Shown here: one piece after another, positions 59,401 through 64,000 of the stretch
Position numbering within the stretch: position 1 is the stretch's first letter
Layout of the letters: every line of letters starts with the position of its first letter
Assembly: GCF_020740795.1 (NCBI RefSeq)
Contig: NC_067294.1
Coordinates: 1,054,001-1,118,000 of the forward strand
Direction: 5' to 3'
Origin: Apus apus
Lineage: Eukaryota > Chordata > Aves > Apodiformes > Apodidae
DNA: 64,000 nt
The notes under the pieces: generated by a model
What the model saw: only the letters and a program-made list of their open reading frames with translations
Databases searched by the model: none
What the model was told of the DNA's origin: nothing
Made by a program: the position numbers and the translations under genes

Positions 59401-62400
59401 ACCACAACCAGGGCCTTCGGACACATGTTAGCACATGCACATACAAACCCTTTCAGTAAACGTTCACTAAATGAGAATATATATTCCAGGGAGGTGCCTG
59501 ATGCAGCCTCCCTGACCCTCTCCAGCAGCTCAGGCACAGCTGACCCTGGGCACCAAGGCATCACCAGCAGGCAGTGACTCATTGCAGAAATCCTGTGTGC
59601 ATTTTCTGCCACTGCAGCACTGCCAGCGATTAGTGCTGGGGCTGGAGGCCTGGCTGGCTTTGTCTTTCAAACAGCTCACAATAGAAATCTCTTTGCAGAG
59701 GAATTTGTTGAAAACCATTTGGAGGGGGGGACATGGACTCTCTTGCTTTGTCACAGTATCTCTGCCCTTGCTGTTGTGTGGCCCTAACGAGTGCAGTAAC
59801 CCTCCCTCTCTCCCTTTAGTTAAAGAAGAAAGATGCCTGACTTGGTATTTTTCCATTTCTTGCCTTGATCCCAACATCAGAGGCTGTTGTTTTAATGCTG
59901 CTGGAGAACAGCAGCACAGCCTGAGGCATTGCAGATGCCATCAGTGACTTGCAGGTTGTCTATCCTCCTGATGCTGGAAGTGCAGCAGGTTTCAGACAGG
60001 GGCAGTGATGGACTTCAGGCAGGGCAGGGCTGCAGGGCTCAGGGTACCTGGGAGCTGAAGGGAACAAACCACCGACCCCCACAAGCCCTTCTTCTCTTTC
60101 TAAAAATGCTCACATGCTAAAAAAACACCACCAAACAGCGTTACAAAAATGCTTCATTTTCCCAGCTGGGAAATGCAGCAGATAAAGGCTCATGGAGGCC
60201 CTCAAAGAGCACCAGGGTTAATATTTATGGATTCCTTTCAAGAATAGCAAATACACAGCCAGTGCTAAATATCATTCACTTAACCCTAGCACAGCATCTT
60301 AACACACATCTGTGGTCCAGCTGAAAGCTCAGCCTTTGTTGTAACAGAGTAACAAAACCCACTCTTCTGGGTCTGAACTAACTCAAATGTGTGTTCAGAA
60401 CAAATCTCTTTCCCTTTCTGTGCATTCCCCACCCCCAGGTCTGACCCTTCCCAGGATGAGACAGAGGCACATTAAGAGGAATTAAATCACTCTGGAAAAC
60501 TGCAGCCTCCAGAGCGGTACCAGCAGAGAAAGAAAGATAAAAATGAGAATGGAGAGGTGGTGTCCTGTCCGAGGCATCCTCCCAGAGATTTGCACTCTGC
60601 CCACAATGGTCTAGACACACAGCTCCTAAATGACTCATGACTTGCTTGTGCACATAAAGCCTGTCCTTAGTTCTGGCTCTTAATATAGATCTGTGCTTCA
60701 ACAGTCGAAATCTGGGTGTCAGCCTTGACCTTGGATCTTTTCTTCCCACATCTCCAAGCAAGTAAATCCCCCTGTCCCACCTCCAGCAGATCCTGGCCAG
60801 CACTCACCCATGCAGGGACATGATTTCTGCAGAAAGCCTGAGCTGGCTGTCAGTGCCTCCCAGAGCAGTTCTTACCACTGCCCTTTGCAAACCACCACCA
60901 GAGACCATGACTGGACAGCTTCTCCTTCAGAGATGTCCTCGGTCATCCCCACTGCTGCTCAGGGACAACCTCCTGGTGCCAGCACTGCCCTTGCCCTTGC
61001 TCACCAAGCTCACACCTCCTTCTCCACCCATGTGTCCTCTCATGGACAGGGTGGCAGGGCCAGGCGAGACAGTGCTCCTGCCCCACATCAAGGCCATTCC
61101 CTGGGTCCTGTGAGAGGCACCCAGCACCCCGAGGAGCAGCCAGCCCCAGCGATGGCCCGTGCAAGGTGCCCAGTCACCCTGGCTGGCACAGCTCCCACCC
61201 AGCACCCCCAGCCCAGGGCTTGCAGGCAGGCATCTTGCCCAGCCTGTGAGCAGACCTTGGGGGCACAGTCACCCTCCCTTGCTGAGGGTGGCCCCCGAAT
61301 TGCATCTGGACTCAGGAAACAGAGCAAGAACAGGAGTCCCCAGCAAGTTACTCCGCTGCTCTCATCCCTTCTTTCCCTGCTCGCATCCGGCGCTGCCCGG
61401 GCGGACAGGAGGGGGAGATCTTTACCGTGACAAGCCCCAGGCTGTGCAGCAGCAGATCCGAGCTGCTGGTTGTACCAGACATTCTGCACATCATGAAGCC
61501 CCCTGAAAACGATGCCGATCCCTGGAGCCGGGTGCTGGATGACCTGGCTGCTTTCTGCATGTCCTCCCAGCCACACTCTGCCTGAGACAGTCACACATGT
61601 GGCCCTGGACACAGGTGATCTTCTGCATCCCTGCCCCATCTGAGCAGGGACTGCACCACCCTGTCCCCCTGGCACATTCCCAGCTCTCTCAGGGCCATTC
61701 CCATCACCGTGGCCTGGCAGTTCCCCAAAGCTGCCCTGCCTTTCACCCCCTCTGATTATTCTTTTCCCAGAGAGGTCCCTCATTAATGCTCGAGCAGCTG
61801 CACATCCTCTTCTCTCTTACACAGAAAAATACTACTCAATTGGGTACATTTTCCACTGGAATTTCCATCTGCCTTTATATTTAAGTTTCAATTGCAGGTC
61901 AAATCCTGGACATAAAATACAAGTACTTAACATCAAGTAAAACACCCTCCCTTCCCCTTCCTTAATATTCCCTTTGCTGTGGGGTGTTCTAGAATGCTTC
62001 TGACTGATGGGAAGAGTTTACTAACTGTCAGACTCTCAGTGGGGTGTTTGTAGCTTTCACCTGCCCTAGTGTAGATGCCACACAAACCACAGCCAGTGGT
62101 GCCCCGTGCACAGGGAGTGTTTGTGCCCTAAGACCAGCCAGGTTTCAAAGAGGAAAGCTGCACATACCAGGGAGCTTTCCTGTGGTTTTTAAAAATTCAG
62201 CCGAGCTAGGACAAGCATCTTATGAATTGCACGAGGATGGGGACACTCCATAAACATGTAAACGTGAACATTGGCATGGCAAGTCCCTGCAGCAGGGCAC
62301 TGCAGCCTGCTGCTGGCACTGGGGTCATTCCAGGGCTGTGAGCAGCCCCCATGTCCTGGCACTCTTCTGTGCAGCAGGGACAGCAACACCTGCATCCCAC

Positions 62401-64000
62401 GGGAGCTGCCAGGCTGCCTTTTTCATCCCAAAGTTTTTTGGCTTAGTTTGGGGTATTTTTCCACTTAGACCATCCAGGGCATCTCTCTGCCTCCCATCCT
62501 CAGTTGCAACCCTGCAGGCCAGCCTGATCCCACAACTTCCCCCTGAACCAAGCTGTGGACACACGGGGAGGACAAACATCCCAGTGTCTCCAGGCTGCCC
62601 ACTCGGGAGCTGGAAATAGGCAGCGTGGGAGGGAGGGAGGGAGGGAGGGAGGGAGGGAGGGAGGAGCAGCTGCCGCGGCCCCACGCTCCTCCAGGTACTT
62701 ACAATTGCAGCCGTCGCTCCTGCCAGGTGTTTTTGTGGTGGTTTGTTGTTTACGGAGGTGAGAAAGGGTAGAATAGCCTTCAAAAAAAATGATCTCCTTG
62801 GCTCCGAGGGTCCTGTGAGGGAAACCAGCACCCGAGGCAGGGCAGTGTTTTCCTTGGAGCAGCGGGGGCAGGAGCGGACACGCAGCCTGCGGTCCTGCCG
62901 CCTCTTCCCCCACGCCACGGCAAGGACCACGTTGGTGCCCACCTCTTCACAGACACGGGGGCCTCTGAACCCCCTGTCTGGGACAGGGAGGACCAGAATT
63001 AGGGCTGGGTCTTCTACCAAGGTCTGGCACATCCGAGCATGGGATTCACGCTCCTTTCTAGGCTGGAAATGAGGATGACAAAGGGACAGCCAGTGTCCCT
63101 GGGCCACCACAGCCACCCACAGCCTTCAGCTGAGAAACCCCCAGTTTCTGCCCAAAGACCATGTGCCAAAGAAGCAACATGCCTGGCTCTACAGACAGCA
63201 AAAGGTGGAAACAGCTTTCCTTGCGGCTTTACTCCAGTGGCTAGTTATCCATGGCTAATTATTCTGGAGTTTTTAGCTGACCATCTCATCTCTATTTAAC
63301 AAATTTCATCTTTGAGCTTATCTTGCTCCCATCTTTCCTTTGAAACTCTCCTTGCATGTTCTCAAGTGCTGCAGCTTCACACTGTAAGACATTTTCTCCA
63401 GCCCTGAAGTCATGCAGATAAGAAAATAATTATTTATTGGAGGATTTTCCTGGTAATAGTGATTATTATCTCGAGTTTTTGTTGAGCTGTTAAGTTACTG
63501 AGCAACAGTGTGCACAGGAAAACACAGCCCAGGGGGTTTGGTCAGGCAGCTCAGAGGCAAAAACAGGCCTTAGCAGCCACAGCTACTAGATGGTAAATTT
63601 AAAATATCAAGCAGCAAACTTCAGAACAGAATTCTTCCCTCGTGTGTTCTTAGAACTTTTCAAGACAAGCTGTGTAGTCCTTATGAAAATACTTCAGAGT
63701 GAACATCATTAACTGCCTGCATATTTTCAGCATAGTAAACCACTGCTGAGCTTATGGTGACCCCAGAAACCAAGTGATTTTCCTTGGAACAACCAAAACC
63801 GAGACTGTACCGGAAGAAGTTTGATTTCTGAGTGATGATATGTCTGCTGCTGGTTAACCATGAGGATGGATGTGGGGTTTCACTTGGCCTGGAGATGAAA
63901 CTCTCAATTCCAGCATCCTCTGCTTCTCTGGGGGAGGACATAGTACAAAGTCTGAACCCAAATTCAAATCCTGGTTTTGAAGCTTGAGCCAACCCCTTGG
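56421..64000. other. Upstream spacer to right edge, no gene recognised (7.6 kb)
   Basis: A-rich runs lie at about 56980-57012, a GGGA repeat at 62.63 kb and AT-rich stretches near 60.2 kb and 63.42-63.48 kb. A 103-codon minus-strand open frame at 63681-63992 is unassigned. If the 56-kb island starts FGF1, this would be its first intron. Confidence 0.7.
62627..62663. repeat. (GGGA)n tetranucleotide repeat, about 9 copies
   Basis: A perfect purine tract of about 37 bp. On the minus strand it creates a false Leu-Pro-Pro-Ser repeat in an open frame. It is probably length-variable. Confidence 0.95.

Noticed and set aside
62325-63116. 263-codon minus-strand open frame
   Set aside because: It includes a translated GGGA tetranucleotide repeat (Leu-Pro-Pro-Ser) and no recognisable domain.
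38721-64000. FGF1 coding exons in the right-hand spacer
   Set aside because: I looked for the conserved FGF1 beta-trefoil exons in all frames and found none; the coding part would lie beyond the window.

Overview
This is an animal nuclear genome window, almost certainly from a bird. It holds five 5'-truncated CR1 LINE tails ending in the avian ATTCTRTGA-type 3' terminus. Introns are short, spacers are GC-rich, and the coding exons match the vertebrate GRAF family closely. I cannot name the species. No rRNA, tRNA, CRISPR array, bacterial or viral gene is visible.

One protein-coding gene is firmly supported: the 5' half of ARHGAP26 (GRAF1), on the minus strand. Eleven coding exons lie between 37370 (start codon) and 174. 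All have GT-AG junctions and compatible phases. They join into 1107 nt, exactly 369 codons, covering the complete BAR domain (about residues 1-262) and the complete PH domain (about 265-369). The RhoGAP domain, the Ser/Pro-rich linker and the SH3 domain lie beyond the left edge. The introns are: intron 1, 18.6 kb; intron 10, 8.4 kb; the others 0.19-2.6 kb. Nearly all other open frames are chance frames or shadows of these exons.

Layout from left to right: 1-8662, exon 11 and the 8.4-kb intron 10 with a plus-strand CR1 tail; 8663-18579, exons 10 to 2, with a CR1 tail ending about 30 bp from the exon 3 acceptor; 18580-37216, intron 1, with a CR1 tail, an AT-rich homeodomain-motif-rich block near 27.0-27.4 kb, a TA/CA microsatellite and a long A tract; about 36.6-38.7 kb, the ARHGAP26 CpG-island promoter and exon 1, with GC boxes, two CCAAT boxes, a G-run block, a (CG)n tract and a CTCF-like motif; 38.7-64 kb, intergenic DNA with no recognisable coding exon. 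The intergenic part has two CR1 tails, CpG-rich blocks near 47.0-47.4 kb and 56.1-56.4 kb, a strong CTCF-like motif at 51.75 kb and several AT-rich candidate regulatory blocks.

In human the order is FGF1 - ARHGAP26 - NR3C1, with FGF1 divergent from ARHGAP26. If the order holds here, the right-hand DNA is the FGF1/ARHGAP26 spacer, and the 56-kb CpG island is a candidate FGF1 non-coding first exon or promoter. This is inference; no FGF1 coding exon is present. I found no undescribed biological system. The most interesting signals are regulatory and splicing-related: the CR1 next to the exon 3 branch point, the convergent CTCF pair around the promoter, the open in-frame 5' extension with a hydrophobic run, and the MEF2/GATA and homeodomain motif clusters.
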